Origin: an uncultured Collinsella sp.
GTDB taxonomy: Bacteria > Actinomycetota > Coriobacteriia > Coriobacteriales > Coriobacteriaceae
DNA: 64,000 nucleotides
Direction: 5' to 3'
Assembly: GCA_900545055.1 (NCBI GenBank)
Contig: UQXP01000005.1
Span: 1-64,000, forward strand
The position numbers and the translations under genes were made by a program. The notes beneath the pieces were generated by a model. It saw nothing but the letters and a program-made list of their open reading frames with translations, searched no databases and had not been told where the DNA came from. Shown here piece by piece: positions 12,383 through 24,813 of the stretch (its first letter is position 1; every line of letters starts with the position of its first letter).

Positions 12383-12463
12383 AGTCATTGGGGACAGACT
12401 TAAATGAGTAGTCGTTGTGGACGTTCTTGTTTGACTAGTCGTTTAAGAACGTCCCCAATGACT
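12383..12463. repeat. 81-bp element with the same ends as the 6334 element
   Basis: AGTCATTGGGGAC at 12383-12395 and its perfect complement at 12451-12463 bound an 81-bp palindromic unit. The first 22 bases (ATTGGGGACAGACTTAAATG...) match the left end of the 6334-6630 element. Just outside, 12367-12384 matches the sixth module of that element (GATGYGCTTTCCGCAGT). It lies in the spacer between the PRD activator and the carbamate kinase terminator. Confidence 0.7.
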
Positions 12464-12478
12464 AGGTGAATAGCAAAA

Positions 12479-12506
12479 GCCCCGCAGTCGGAGCGGACTG
12501 CGAGGC
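12479..12506 (-). terminator. Terminator after carbamate kinase
   Basis: On the minus strand GCCTCGCAGTC pairs with GACTGCGGGGC around a 6-nt loop and is followed by TTTTGCTATTC. It lies 67 bp past the carbamate kinase stop. Confidence 0.85.
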
Positions 12507-12572
12507 TCATGAAGAGAGGCTAGTTTGTGGGCGCTTTGCCTGGCGCCCACGAGAGAGACAACAGAGTAGAGA

Positions 12573-13535
12573 CTACTCGTGGATGCGGGTACCGGAGAGG
12601 CCGGCCATGGTCTCGGCAGCCTTGTCCAGAGCGCCGATGATGCAGGTGCGGCCCTTGCGGGAACGGGCGAACTTGATGGCAGCGCGGACCTTGGGCTCCA
12701 TCGAACCCTTGCCGAACTGACCCTCGTCGGCCAGGCGCTCGGCCTCGTCGGCGGTGAGGTCCTCGAGCTCCTCCTGGTTGGGCTTGCCAAAGTTGATGGC
12801 GACATGCTCAACGGCGGTCAGCAGGAACAGAACGTCGGCGTCGCAGTCCTCGGCCAGCAGCTCGCCGCCCAGGTCCTTGTCGATGACGGCGGGAACGCCC
12901 TTGTAGCAGCCCTTGTTCTCGTAGTCGCGGACGACGGGGATGCCGCCGCCACCGCAGGCGATGACGATGAACTCGTTGTCGAGCAGGTTGAGGATGGAGT
13001 CAGCCTCGACGATCTTCTTGGGATCGGGGGAAGCGACGACGCGACGCCAGCCGCGGCCGGAATCCTCGACGAAGACCTTGGAGGGATCCTCGGCCATGAA
13101 CTCCTTGGCCTGCTCCTCGGTGTAGAAGGGGCCGATCGGCTTGGTCGGGTTCTTGAACGCGGGATCGTCGGGGTCGCACTCGATCTGGGTGACGACGGTG
13201 GCGGCGTGCCAACGCTTATAGCGCTTGTGCATCTCGCGGCCGATGCCCTGCTGCAGGTGATAACCAATGTAGCCCTGGGACATGGCGCCGCACTCGGGCA
13301 GCGGCATCTCGGGGGTGCCGATGGCGTCGTGGGCGGCGGCGAAGGCGTTCTGGATCATGCCGACCTGCGGGCCGTTGCCGTGGGTGATGATGATCTCGTT
13401 GCCCTGCTCGATGAGGCCGAGGAGAGCGTGGGCGGTGTTGCTCACGGCCTCGATCTGCTCGACGGGGTTGTTGCCGAGGGCGTTGCCGCCGAGGGCGACG
13501 ACAATACGATCGGGCTTGCCAAGAGGCTTAGACAT
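12573..13535 (-). CDS. arcC: Carbamate kinase
   Basis: A 320-residue amino-acid-kinase fold enzyme of normal length that makes ATP from carbamoyl phosphate and ADP. Family signatures are VVALGGNALG near the N-terminus, ITHGNGPQVG (about residue 50), VIACGGGGIPVV (about 210) and the carboxyl region AAIKFARSRKGRTCIIG. The start at 13535 (MSKPLGKPD) has AGAAAGGA upstream; the frame is open 12 more codons without a site. It normally ends arginine deiminase, agmatine or allantoin degradation; none of those genes is next to it, so the source of carbamoyl phosphate is not visible. Confidence 0.95.
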   Translation of the reverse strand: MSKPLGKPDRIVVALGGNALGNNPVEQIEAVSNTAHALLGLIEQGNEIIITHGNGPQVGMIQNAFAAAHDAIGTPEMPLPECGAMSQGYIGYHLQQGIGREMHKRYKRWHAATVVTQIECDPDDPAFKNPTKPIGPFYTEEQAKEFMAEDPSKVFVEDSGRGWRRVVASPDPKKIVEADSILNLLDNEFIVIACGGGGIPVVRDYENKGCYKGVPAVIDKDLGGELLAEDCDADVLFLLTAVEHVAINFGKPNQEELEDLTADEAERLADEGQFGKGSMEPKVRAAIKFARSRKGRTCIIGALDKAAETMAGLSGTRIHE

Positions 13536-13571
13536 TGCTGGAATCCTTTCTGTAAAAGGCCTACAACCCAT

Positions 13572-14131
13572 TAATAACCCGCGTCCGTGCGATACGCGAG
13601 TTTATTAAGGTTTATATTCTCTTTATCGCTCATTTTATTCATTTTGAAAATACCTAAGCGGCGAACGGTCGATTTTACCCGCTCAGCGTAAAGAAGCCCA
13701 GTTCAGGTATATCTACGCCATTTACGTGCAACTTTATTTAAATAGAGCAGGGATTAGACCAGATTATGCAAACTATATCTTTGCTAAACACAAAACGGAC
13801 AGCGCAATATCTTACTCGCACTATACGCGATTCTATACATTAATTTGACGAGTATGCATCCCTGCAAAAACATGGGGCTTTTCATCCAACATAAGGGATA
13901 GCCGATCGCGCTTCACCCCGCGGCAAGCGACTGCGAGTTCGCAGTATGGAACTTTACCGTCGGCTTCTGCATGAACGCTGCCGACGCCCTTTCGCTCCTG
14001 CGCGCCCAAGCAGCCGAGAACGCTAACGGCGCCACCGCCAACCTGGCCACCCTCAACAACGGCGCCGCCAGCCTTTTCGCAAAGTACCGTGCTGGCTCGC
14101 TGGCTTTGAGGCCTAAGCGAGCTTTGCTATT
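13572..14131. other. AT-rich spacer with a short coding-like remnant
   Basis: About 13600-13870 is clearly AT-richer than its surroundings and should hold the carbamate kinase promoter. At 13913-14110 the composition is GC-rich and both strands are open for 60-80 codons (minus: ending TVKFHTANSQSLAAG; plus: starting MNAADALSLLRAQ). Neither has a ribosome site or a recognisable domain, so I treat this as a remnant or repeat rather than a gene. Confidence 0.4.
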
Positions 14132-14222
14132 TGCCAATTTTTGTATGATTTGGGTCAAATCTATCTGCCAATTTTTGTATGATTAGGGTCAAATCTATTT
14201 GCCAATTTTTGTCATTTGGGGG
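14132..14222. repeat. Tandem 34-bp repeat ahead of the ATPase gene
   Basis: Units start at 14132, 14166 and 14200 with the sequence TGCCAATTTTTGTATGATT, then GGGTCAAATCTAT; the third copy is cut short and runs into the GGGGG ribosome site. The first two copies differ at two positions. The array covers the expected promoter and leader of the DUF4143 ATPase. Confidence 0.8.
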
Positions 14223-14226
14223 TTTA

Positions 14227-15588
14227 ATGCTACGCCGTAAGGTCACTGATAGGCTTTTGAGCTGGAAGAATAACTCCAATAAGGCATTACTCGTTACTGG
14301 CGCGCGTCAGATTGGCAAGAGCTATGCGATTCGCGCGTTTGGAAAAAGCAACTACGCTTCGTATTTTGAGGTCAATTTACTACTCGATGTCGAAGCAAGG
14401 AATGCACTTGTTGGCGCAAAGAACTCCGTTGACTTTATCAACCGCGTAGCCCTTCTTGCGGATGCGCCGCTTGTTGAGGGCGATACGCTTGTCTTTGTCG
14501 ATGAGATTCAGGAGTATCCGCAGATCGTTACACTCATGAAGGCGTTGGTCGAGGATGGGCGCTTTAGCTATGTCTTCTCGGGGTCTATGCTTGGGACTGA
14601 GTTTAAGGGGATCTCTTCTTTTCCGGTGGGGTATGTAGAGCACATTGTTATGCGCCCGATGGATTTTGAAGAGTTTTGTTGGGCAAACAGCGTTAGCGAG
14701 AATGTGCTTGCAGGCATTCGCAGCTGCCTTGTCGAGAAACATCCGGTCGAAAACTATATTCATGAGGCGATGCTCAAGAACTATAGAGCTTATATCGTTT
14801 GCGGCGGCATGCCGGAGGTCGTTCAGAATTATATTGATTCGGGTTATTCGCTCGTGAGCACACGTGAGCTTCAAACTCAGCTGGTCGATCAGTACAAAAG
14901 CGATATCTCAAAATATGCATCGACTCGAGCGTTTAACGTTCGGTCGATTTTTGAGCAAATTCCCGTTCAGCTTGAGGCGGAGTCTCATCGCTTTGTTGTT
15001 TCGTCTCTGGGCGAGGGAGCTCGCCTTAAAAAATATGAGCAGGATTTCCTGTGGCTTGTTAACGCAGGTGTTGGATTGATGGTCGCCAGGGTGACGGAGC
15101 CACGGAGTCCTCTCAAGAGGACGGAGAAAACGACAGCCTTCAAACTATACGAGTCTGATACAGGCATGCTCGCATCGCGATACCCCGGTAGCACTGCACG
15201 CGCTGTCTATCTTGATATGAAAACTCCCAACCTTGGTGGTCTCTATGAGAACGTGGTCGCGCAGGAACTCATTGCCCTCGGGGCGGATGCATGGTACTAC
15301 CAAACGCGTGAGGTCGGTGAAGTTGACTTTGTGATCGAAGGCGCCCACGGGCATGTTGTCCCAATCGAGGTCAAATCGGGCAAGAAAGTTCGAGCGCATG
15401 CGGCCCTCGATCGTCTGATGAGTGTAGGCGAGTACAAAATTCCCGAGGCCGTTGTACTGAGCCACGAGAATCTCAGCAAAGAGGGCAAGGTTCTGTACGT
15501 TCCAATCTACATGACGTTTTGTCTCGATGAGTTTATGGAAAAGGATGACCCCAATAACGATTTCTCGTTCGCACCCATATCTCTCTAG
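14227..15588 (+). CDS. DUF4143-type AAA ATPase
   Basis: A 453-residue protein of the AAA_14/DUF4143 family. Walker A is GARQIGKS (residues 25-32), Walker B LVFVDEIQE (about 95). The DUF4143 part covers the C-terminal half and ends in a PD-(D/E)xK-like segment, EVDFVIEG...VPIEVKSGKK. Family members are frequent in anaerobe genomes, often in variable regions, and their cellular role is not settled. The start at 14227 has GGGGG seven bases upstream, inside the last repeat copy. Codon use is AT-richer than neighbours, which suggests recent acquisition. Confidence 0.85.
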   Translation: MLRRKVTDRLLSWKNNSNKALLVTGARQIGKSYAIRAFGKSNYASYFEVNLLLDVEARNALVGAKNSVDFINRVALLADAPLVEGDTLVFVDEIQEYPQIVTLMKALVEDGRFSYVFSGSMLGTEFKGISSFPVGYVEHIVMRPMDFEEFCWANSVSENVLAGIRSCLVEKHPVENYIHEAMLKNYRAYIVCGGMPEVVQNYIDSGYSLVSTRELQTQLVDQYKSDISKYASTRAFNVRSIFEQIPVQLEAESHRFVVSSLGEGARLKKYEQDFLWLVNAGVGLMVARVTEPRSPLKRTEKTTAFKLYESDTGMLASRYPGSTARAVYLDMKTPNLGGLYENVVAQELIALGADAWYYQTREVGEVDFVIEGAHGHVVPIEVKSGKKVRAHAALDRLMSVGEYKIPEAVVLSHENLSKEGKVLYVPIYMTFCLDEFMEKDDPNNDFSFAPISL

Positions 15589-15649
15589 CCATTTGAATCC
15601 GCAATCCAGCCCCGCCCACGCATCAATGCATTTCCCAAGGTGCTGCGCG

Positions 15650-15752
15650 TTTCGCGGCAAAGCCGCGAAAAAGCAAAGGGATAAGAAGCCGCAACAACCA
15701 CGCCCCCATCCACCCCCAAAGTAACGCGTGGTTTCGCGGCAAAGCCGCGAAA
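15650..15752. repeat. Pair of identical small palindromes
   Basis: TTTCGCGGC-AAA-GCCGCGAAA occurs at 15650-15670 and again at 15732-15752, 82 bp apart, in the spacer downstream of the ATPase. Both are perfect 9-bp stems with a three-base loop. They look like REP-type palindromes; the first could also slow transcription leaving the ATPase gene. Confidence 0.7.
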
Positions 15753-15823
15753 CAGCGAAGGGGACGGAACGCCCGACCAGCCACGTCCTTCATCCGCCCA
15801 CACAATCCGAGGACGTAGTCGTA

Positions 15824-15948
15824 GCAGGATCTGAGGGCTAACCTTCGCGGACATTCCGCAGGACAAAAGAACCCCCGCCGCACGTAGTGCGCAGCGGGGG
15901 TTCTTTCATGTCCGAGGACGTCCGCGAAGGTTAGCCCTCAGATCCTGC
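15824..15948. terminator. Bidirectional terminator nested in a 29-bp perfect inverted repeat
   Basis: The inner hairpin has AAAGAACCCCCGC at 15866-15878 pairing with GCGGGGGTTCTTT at 15894-15906, with T-rich flanks on both strands; it should stop both the plus-strand ATPase and the minus-strand PFOR transcripts. Around it, 15824-15852 and 15920-15948 are exact 29-bp inverted copies beginning GCAGGATCTGAGGGC. The outer arms are much longer than a terminator needs. Confidence 0.85.
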
Positions 15949-15958
15949 GGTGGGAGAC

Positions 15959-19498
<3,540 letters not shown>

Positions 19499-19913
19499 AT
19501 ACCCCTCTCCTCTCATATAGGTATACAGGCCCCGGCGATCGCCGGGATGTTGGCGTGATGGGATTTACGCTGTTGCTTCCAATCATCTGGCAGGCAGGCT
19601 CAGCAGCAGGTACGTGGCGTGGAGAGAAGACATGCCGAGGCGAGGGACAGCTGATGCGCCCCACAGGCCCGACCGCCCGTCTTGCACATGACCGAGCGCC
19701 GCAAAGGCCGCATGCCGGATGCTCCCGGGCACGCCCCGGCGATGGGAAGCGCCCGCAACGGAAATCCGCATGCGGGTTTATTGTACCCCGCCGTCAAGTG
19801 TAATTTCGGCAAATATAGGCGGGCGGTAAAGGTTTACCTCGGGTGACCGCCAAGGGCCAAAATGGCCCCTCCATCCCCGGGCGACCGGCTCTGGCGCGCC
19901 AAGGAGTGTCCCC
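19499..19913. other. Long leader/intergenic region upstream of PFOR
   Basis: This stretch must hold the PFOR promoter. A perfect palindrome CCGCATGCGG (about 19767) next to TACAAT on the minus strand could mark a regulator site, but no good -35 element was found. No gene seen. Confidence 0.45.
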
Positions 19914-19950
19914 AGCCGGCAGAGAAAAGGAACGTCCCTATCTGCCGGCT
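19914..19950. repeat. Palindromic repeat overlapping a stop codon
   Basis: AGCCGGCAGA at 19914-19923 pairs perfectly with TCTGCCGGCT at 19941-19950. The loop GAAAAGGAACGTCCCT matches the right end of the 6334 element (GGAAAGGAACGTCCCC). The right arm begins at the TAG stop of the FHA-protein gene on the minus strand, so it may serve as that operon's terminator although no T run follows. Confidence 0.65.
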
Positions 19951-20887
19951 AGAGAGCACCGAAGAGGATGGCGTAGGTAGTGGATTCGCCGAGCTTGAGC
20001 TCGTCGCCGGGATTGAGTTGGGCGGAACGGCCGGGCTCGACCTGAATGCAGACGCGCGTGGCCCCGTTTACCACCACGGTTCCGTTGGTGGACGACAAGT
20101 CCTCGACGTGCCAGATATTTTGAGCATCGCACCAGATATGGGCATGGCGGGCCGAGACATCGTCGCCGACGTCGGTAATATCGCCCTCACCAGTGGCCAG
20201 CGCGCCAATCTCAACACCCTGCTCACTCGGCTGAATCCAGCGCGGGGCGCTCACGACAAAACTGTTTTGTACGCGCAGCAAGCCCAAGGGGTGCGCCGGG
20301 GCGGGTTCGCGTTCGCCCGCGGTCATCGACATGCCAAGCGAACGCGGCGTGGAGGTGCCTCCGCCACAGGTCGCGTGCGCGTAGTCGATGGCATAGTTCA
20401 CCGAGGACCGCACATCCGCCGAACAACCGACGGCGACAAACAGCACCAGCACGGCCTCGGCGCGTTCGGCGGGCATGAGTTCCGCCGCCTGGGACAGACG
20501 ATCGAGCGCGTTGCGATAGAGATTCGTGTCCTGGTGGCACTCTTCGAGCGCGCGTACCATCGGTTCACCTGCAGGACCGCACACCATATTGATCACAGCC
20601 GTGGAGTCCATGGGGTTTCGCTGGCGCAGGGCCAGTTGCGACATAATACGCGCAGCCGAGGTACCGTATTCGGCAAAGTAGCGCTGCTGAAGCGTGCCGA
20701 CCGGCGCGCGAACGATAAAGCGGGAAACCCAAGAGCGATCGGTGGCTCGGCTCTGCGGGCTGCGGCCGTCGGCGAGCGGACGGGACGAAAGCACCAAGCC
20801 GCACAGCTCGATATGGCTCAGATGCGCCGCGCGCTTAAAGATGTCAAACATGGCCCCGCATGGGGTGAGCTCAACTTGAGATGCCAT
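19949..20887 (-). CDS. FHA-domain protein
   Basis: A 312-residue protein whose last ~90 residues are a forkhead-associated (phosphothreonine-binding) domain: the conserved SARHAHIW and STNGTVVVNG segments are present at about 250 and 275. The first 200 residues match no domain I recognise; they contain several Cys residues (ELCGLVL, MVCGPAG, VAVGCSAD). It starts 3 bp after the stop of a Ser/Thr kinase gene, so the kinase is probably its phosphorylating partner or its ligand. It is the last gene of the three-gene operon beginning at 23637. Confidence 0.82.
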   Translation of the reverse strand: MASQVELTPCGAMFDIFKRAAHLSHIELCGLVLSSRPLADGRSPQSRATDRSWVSRFIVRAPVGTLQQRYFAEYGTSAARIMSQLALRQRNPMDSTAVINMVCGPAGEPMVRALEECHQDTNLYRNALDRLSQAAELMPAERAEAVLVLFVAVGCSADVRSSVNYAIDYAHATCGGGTSTPRSLGMSMTAGEREPAPAHPLGLLRVQNSFVVSAPRWIQPSEQGVEIGALATGEGDITDVGDDVSARHAHIWCDAQNIWHVEDLSSTNGTVVVNGATRVCIQVEPGRSAQLNPGDELKLGESTTYAILFGAL

Positions 20888-20890
20888 GAC

Positions 20891-22735
20891 CTAGGCCTCC
20901 TTGGTCGTAGAAATAGAATCGGACGATACTTCGACAGGTCCGCCAAAAGTACGGGCAGCTGCGGCTCCACCGGCAAGCGGAGTCGCCATCTGGGCTTTTG
21001 TGCGTCGCGGTGCCGAAACGGGAAGTTCAAAGGCAAAGCCCATCGCAAGCAAAAACCACGTAAGTGTATAGGTTGCAACCAGAGCGGCAACAAGGCCGCC
21101 CATCACGGCGCGTTGGGAAAATACGCTACATGCAGCCACAACCAGCACAGGAACCTCGCAGGCAGAAAGCGCAAGCACACCCTGCAGGAAGCCCGAGCGC
21201 CGATCGCGCGCAAGTGCCCCCGCGGTAACGCCGGCTATGCCTGGCAGCGCCAACGCCAGTGCGGCAATAATACCCGGTAGCGACCCAGACCACACGAGCG
21301 ATCCTAAAGTCGCCGTCACGCGAGCGCCCGACGCCAGCAGCGCGGCCGAAACCACGACCACAGCCCAAACCACGCCACAGACGACCGTCGCGCCGACCAT
21401 CAGCGCGCGACGAACCGCGCGGCCAGACGCATCCATGGGGCACGGCGTGAGCGGCTCGCCGCGGAGCGAACGACCGACATTTTGCGTATAGTGGTCACAA
21501 AACGCCGAGAGCGCCGCCTCGACCGCCGCCGGCTCGGGACGATCTTTTTGATGGCTGGACAGACAGGCCATCACCACGTCGAACAGCTGGGCATCGACAA
21601 ACGCCAGCGCATCGCGTAGCTCTTCGGAATCCGGCTCAAGCCCCAGCTGCTGGGCCTGCTCGGCCGCGGCGAGCGCCACATCGGGCTCACGACGAAGCAG
21701 CTGAGTCAAATCACAACCGGGCGCATGGACACCAATGGGATAGTCGGGCCGCGTGTCCATCTTGAGACGATAGGGGCTGGCGATGTCGCGCGTCTTTTTG
21801 CGCGAGCCCGAGGTGCCCGAAGTGCCCGGCGCGGCTTCGTATGGCGCGACGCCGGCAATGAGCTCGTAAACCGTGCTTGCCGCGGCATAGACGTCGATCG
21901 CCGGCGACATACGCAAAGCGCGCAGGTCGGGAATATCGTCGGTGAGCATCTCGGGCGGGGCATAGGCAACCGTCGCGCGACGCAGCGTGGCATAACGCTC
22001 CGTAAACGACGCCTTGCCGCCGGTACCGGCCACGGCCGACGCAGGCTCGAGCGCCAGCGACGAGCCAAAGTCGATCAGGCACAGGTCAAAGGTGCCCTCG
22101 GCAAGCTGCCGGTCAAGCGGCAGGCGCGCCGTACGCACCATAATATTAGCGGGCGAGATATCGCGATGGACAAAGCCCTCGCCCACCAGGCTCATACGGC
22201 AGAGCAGATCGAACAGGTCGCGACCCAGACGCGCCGCCACAAGCGGCGACAGGCGTCCGGCATCGTCCACGGCGAGTCGCGAACGCAAGCGGGCAAGCGT
22301 CTCGCCCTCGACCCATTCCATGACAATTGCAGGCACACCGTCGACCTCGCCCCAGCCATAGAGGCGGGGAAAGCCCTTAAGGCCCGAAAGGGCACGATGG
22401 CATTCGTATTCCTCGCGAAACGCTGCCTTGAACTTGGCGACCAGCGCCTCGTGAGCGGCATCGTCGTCAAACTCATCGCGCGTCGGCAAAATGAGCTGCT
22501 TGAGTGCCACGGCCTCGCCTTGGGCGTTGACGGCACGCGTCACGCGGCCGATACCGCCACGGCGCATGGTGGCATCGTCGGCAAACAGCATCGTAAAACG
22601 ACGCAGATAGGCAGGCAGTTCGTCCTGACCGAGCGCAATGGCCGGCTCAAACCCGTCGACACGCGCCAGGCGCAGGCCGACCATGGGATCGCGACCGAGC
22701 GATTGTGGTGTGGTGGATGCAAGATCGGTCATCAT
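20891..22735 (-). CDS. Membrane-associated Ser/Thr protein kinase
   Basis: A 614-residue protein with an N-terminal kinase domain (about 50-400) and a C-terminal block of about four hydrophobic segments (about 425-590). Kinase motifs are VALKQL, the catalytic loop HRDISPANIMV (about 190; Ser in place of the usual Lys, a variant common in divergent bacterial kinases), LIDFGSS and the APPEML-like AYAPPEMLTDD. No PASTA or other sensor domain is attached. Its ATG overlaps the stop of the upstream gene (ATGATGA), and the FHA-protein gene begins 3 bp downstream. Substrates are unknown; the FHA protein is the obvious candidate. Confidence 0.88.
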   Translation of the reverse strand: MMTDLASTTPQSLGRDPMVGLRLARVDGFEPAIALGQDELPAYLRRFTMLFADDATMRRGGIGRVTRAVNAQGEAVALKQLILPTRDEFDDDAAHEALVAKFKAAFREEYECHRALSGLKGFPRLYGWGEVDGVPAIVMEWVEGETLARLRSRLAVDDAGRLSPLVAARLGRDLFDLLCRMSLVGEGFVHRDISPANIMVRTARLPLDRQLAEGTFDLCLIDFGSSLALEPASAVAGTGGKASFTERYATLRRATVAYAPPEMLTDDIPDLRALRMSPAIDVYAAASTVYELIAGVAPYEAAPGTSGTSGSRKKTRDIASPYRLKMDTRPDYPIGVHAPGCDLTQLLRREPDVALAAAEQAQQLGLEPDSEELRDALAFVDAQLFDVVMACLSSHQKDRPEPAAVEAALSAFCDHYTQNVGRSLRGEPLTPCPMDASGRAVRRALMVGATVVCGVVWAVVVVSAALLASGARVTATLGSLVWSGSLPGIIAALALALPGIAGVTAGALARDRRSGFLQGVLALSACEVPVLVVAACSVFSQRAVMGGLVAALVATYTLTWFLLAMGFAFELPVSAPRRTKAQMATPLAGGAAAARTFGGPVEVSSDSISTTKEA

Positions 22736-23637
22736 AGGGCAAGCGCCGCCACGTTATTGTTGAAGTTACCGAGCGCGACGTCATCATCGCCGTAATGGCC
22801 GACCCATTGACATAGGTTGGTATAACAGCCCCACAGATTGGCATACTGCTGATACCACTTTGACCGGGGCGAGAATGTCTGACGACCGAACTCGGCTCGA
22901 ATGACAAACATCTCCCCGACCAGGCTGTCGCACGGCCTGGGATCTCCCGTAGAGTTATAGGTCGAGACCACGTCATTGGCACGAGAAACGTAACTGTCGA
23001 GCATGTTGTACTTGGTCACAAGCCAACTGTGAATGCCCTCTTCCTCAGCAGCGGAAAGGCCACCGGAGTTTGCATCGTTGTCAGTGTTGCCGCCCGTCGA
23101 GCCGCCGTTTCCAGACCCTCCGGTAGAGGAACCCGCCCCAGAGCCGCCGCCTGAACTCGATGAATCCGAGCCGGAGCCAGAAGTATCCGAGCTACCGGGC
23201 TTTCCGGACTGCTGGGCGTCCTGCTCCTTCTGCTGCTCGACCTTATTCACCGTTGCCGCCACGCTATTGTTGGACAACCGATCGATGATCTTGGTGTTGG
23301 TGAGCACGATGGTTTTGCCATTGGCAAGCGTGACTTCGTTGTCCGGGGCCTCGGCGCCGTCCGCATCGTCGGTGCCAAACACAATATGAGCGACCACACT
23401 TGCCCAAGCATATCCAGTCGTGGTGCCCAGATCACTTTTGACCTCATGCCCCACGCGCGGTTCGCGTGCGGTATGCGCCTGCATCATGGACGGCACGGTC
23501 ATACCATAGGCAGAAACGCCAGCTATGACCAGCACCAGCGAGCAAGACAGCAGCGCGTACGCCCGCGGCGCCAAGCCCAGTCGGCGTCGCATGCGCACCG
23601 CGGCGCCGCGCTTTGTCTGAGTGCCACCGGGCCGCAT
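22732..23637 (-). CDS. Single-pass extracytoplasmic protein, unknown function
   Basis: A 301-residue protein that I do not recognise. A basic N-terminus (RMRRRLGLAPR) precedes one hydrophobic segment (YALLSCSLVLVIAGVSAYG), then an extracytoplasmic region of about 250 residues with a low-complexity Ser/Gly linker (about 145-190) and a C-terminal part containing two Cys pairs candidates (RPCDSL, LWGCYTNLCQW). GGAGGAG lies six bases before the ATG at 23637, which favours this start over one 31 codons upstream. It overlaps the kinase gene by 4 bp and could be its sensor or target. Confidence 0.75.
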   Translation of the reverse strand: MRPGGTQTKRGAAVRMRRRLGLAPRAYALLSCSLVLVIAGVSAYGMTVPSMMQAHTAREPRVGHEVKSDLGTTTGYAWASVVAHIVFGTDDADGAEAPDNEVTLANGKTIVLTNTKIIDRLSNNSVAATVNKVEQQKEQDAQQSGKPGSSDTSGSGSDSSSSGGGSGAGSSTGGSGNGGSTGGNTDNDANSGGLSAAEEEGIHSWLVTKYNMLDSYVSRANDVVSTYNSTGDPRPCDSLVGEMFVIRAEFGRQTFSPRSKWYQQYANLWGCYTNLCQWVGHYGDDDVALGNFNNNVAALAL

Positions 23638-23816
23638 GCGTTCTCCTCCAACAAAAACACGCCGCTCAGAAGCGGCGCATTCATTCAAATCCATATTTGA
23701 GTGTATCAGCGAACCCAAAAGGTTGCGCAACGAATGGGCAAATTAAGGATGCGAGCGGAAGCATCCATGCGATAAGCGGACACGAAGCATCTTTGTTGCA
23801 CAACAAACTCACAGTC

Positions 23817-23844
23817 GCACGGGGAAATTATGACTACCCCGTGC
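23817..23844. terminator. Possible terminator hairpin after recR
   Basis: GCACGGGG and CCCCGTGC form a perfect 8-bp stem with a 12-nt loop, 38 bp past the recR stop. No T run follows on the minus strand, so it may instead be a mRNA end-protecting or factor-dependent structure. Confidence 0.35.
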
Positions 23845-23882
23845 GTCGCGAGGAAAACATACAGCAGGAGCAGGCTCGCCAC

Positions 23883-24479
23883 CTAAATCGCACGACGGGC
23901 CTCGATGGCGCGGCCAAGTGTAAGCTCGTCGGCATACTCCAGGTCGCCGCCCACGGGCAGGCCGCTCGCCAGACGCGACACCTCGACGCCCAGCGGCTTG
24001 ATGGTGCGGGCCAGGTAGCTCGCCGTGGTCTCGCCCTCAATGTTGGGGTTGGTGGCGATGATGACCTCATGGATATCCTCGTGGCCCAGACGCGCCAGCA
24101 GCTCGCGGATGTGCAACTGCTCGGGACCAATCTTGTCCATGGGGCTGATCACGCCGCCCAGCACATGGTACAGGCCATGGTAGCTGCCCGTGCGCTCGAT
24201 TGCCTGGACGTCGCGCGGCTCGCCCACCACGCAAATGCGGGTGGTATCGCGCATCGGGTCCTGGCAGATGGAGCACTCGTCGGCCGTGGCGTAGTTAAAG
24301 CAACGGCTGCAAAAGTGGACCTCCTGCTTGACCTCCAGGATGGCCTCGGCCAGGCGGCGGGCCTCCTCGGCATCGGCCTCGAGCAGGTAATAGGCGATGC
24401 GCTGGGCCGACTTGGGACCAATGCCCGGCAGACGGCCCAGCTCATCGAGCAGTTTTTGCAGACTGTGATTCGCACTCAT
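23883..24479 (-). CDS. recR: Recombination mediator RecR
   Basis: A 198-residue RecR of standard length, which with RecO and RecF loads RecA at single-strand gaps. The helix-hairpin-helix [20 protein letters not shown] is at the N-terminus, a zinc finger follows ([10 protein letters not shown]...CSICQD, about residues 57-75), then the Toprim domain ([14 protein letters not shown], about 82) and the Walker-B-like [15 protein letters not shown]. It starts 13 bp after ybaB and is probably co-transcribed with it. Confidence 0.97.
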   Translation of the reverse strand: MSANHSLQKLLDELGRLPGIGPKSAQRIAYYLLEADAEEARRLAEAILEVKQEVHFCSRCFNYATADECSICQDPMRDTTRICVVGEPRDVQAIERTGSYHGLYHVLGGVISPMDKIGPEQLHIRELLARLGHEDIHEVIIATNPNIEGETTASYLARTIKPLGVEVSRLASGLPVGGDLEYADELTLGRAIEARRAI

Positions 24480-24492
24480 ATATATGCGTGTC

Positions 24493-24813
24493 TTAGAACG
24501 GCATGCCCGGGATGTTGAGGCCGCCGGTGATGGCGCCCATCTGCTTGTTGGCGAGCTCGTTGACGCCGCGGACGGCCTCGTTGACGGCAGCCATGATCAT
24601 ATCCTGCAGCATATCGACGTCCTCGGGATCGAGGGCATCGGGATCGATGGTGAGGTTGACGAGCTCCATCTCGCCGTTAACGGTCACCTTGACCATGCCG
24701 CCGCCGGCAGAGGCGTCGACGGTCTGGGACTTGAGGTTCTCCTGCGCGGCGGCAAGCTGCTCCTGCATCTTGCGGGCCTGCTTCATCATCTGCTGCATGT
24801 TCATACCGGCCAT
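24493..24813 (-). CDS. ybaB: YbaB/EbfC nucleoid-associated protein
   Basis: A 106-residue DNA-binding dimer of the YbaB/EbfC family: [22 protein letters not shown] at the N-terminus and the central [22 protein letters not shown] are typical. It sits between dnaX and recR as in many bacteria, here directly before recR. Confidence 0.95.
   Translation of the reverse strand: MAGMNMQQMMKQARKMQEQLAAAQENLKSQTVDASAGGGMVKVTVNGEMELVNLTIDPDALDPEDVDMLQDMIMAAVNEAVRGVNELANKQMGAITGGLNIPGMPF

Noticed and set aside
13913..14186. Small genes on either strand
   Set aside because: No ribosome site, no recognisable domain, and the plus frame runs into the tandem repeats; kept only as a remnant.
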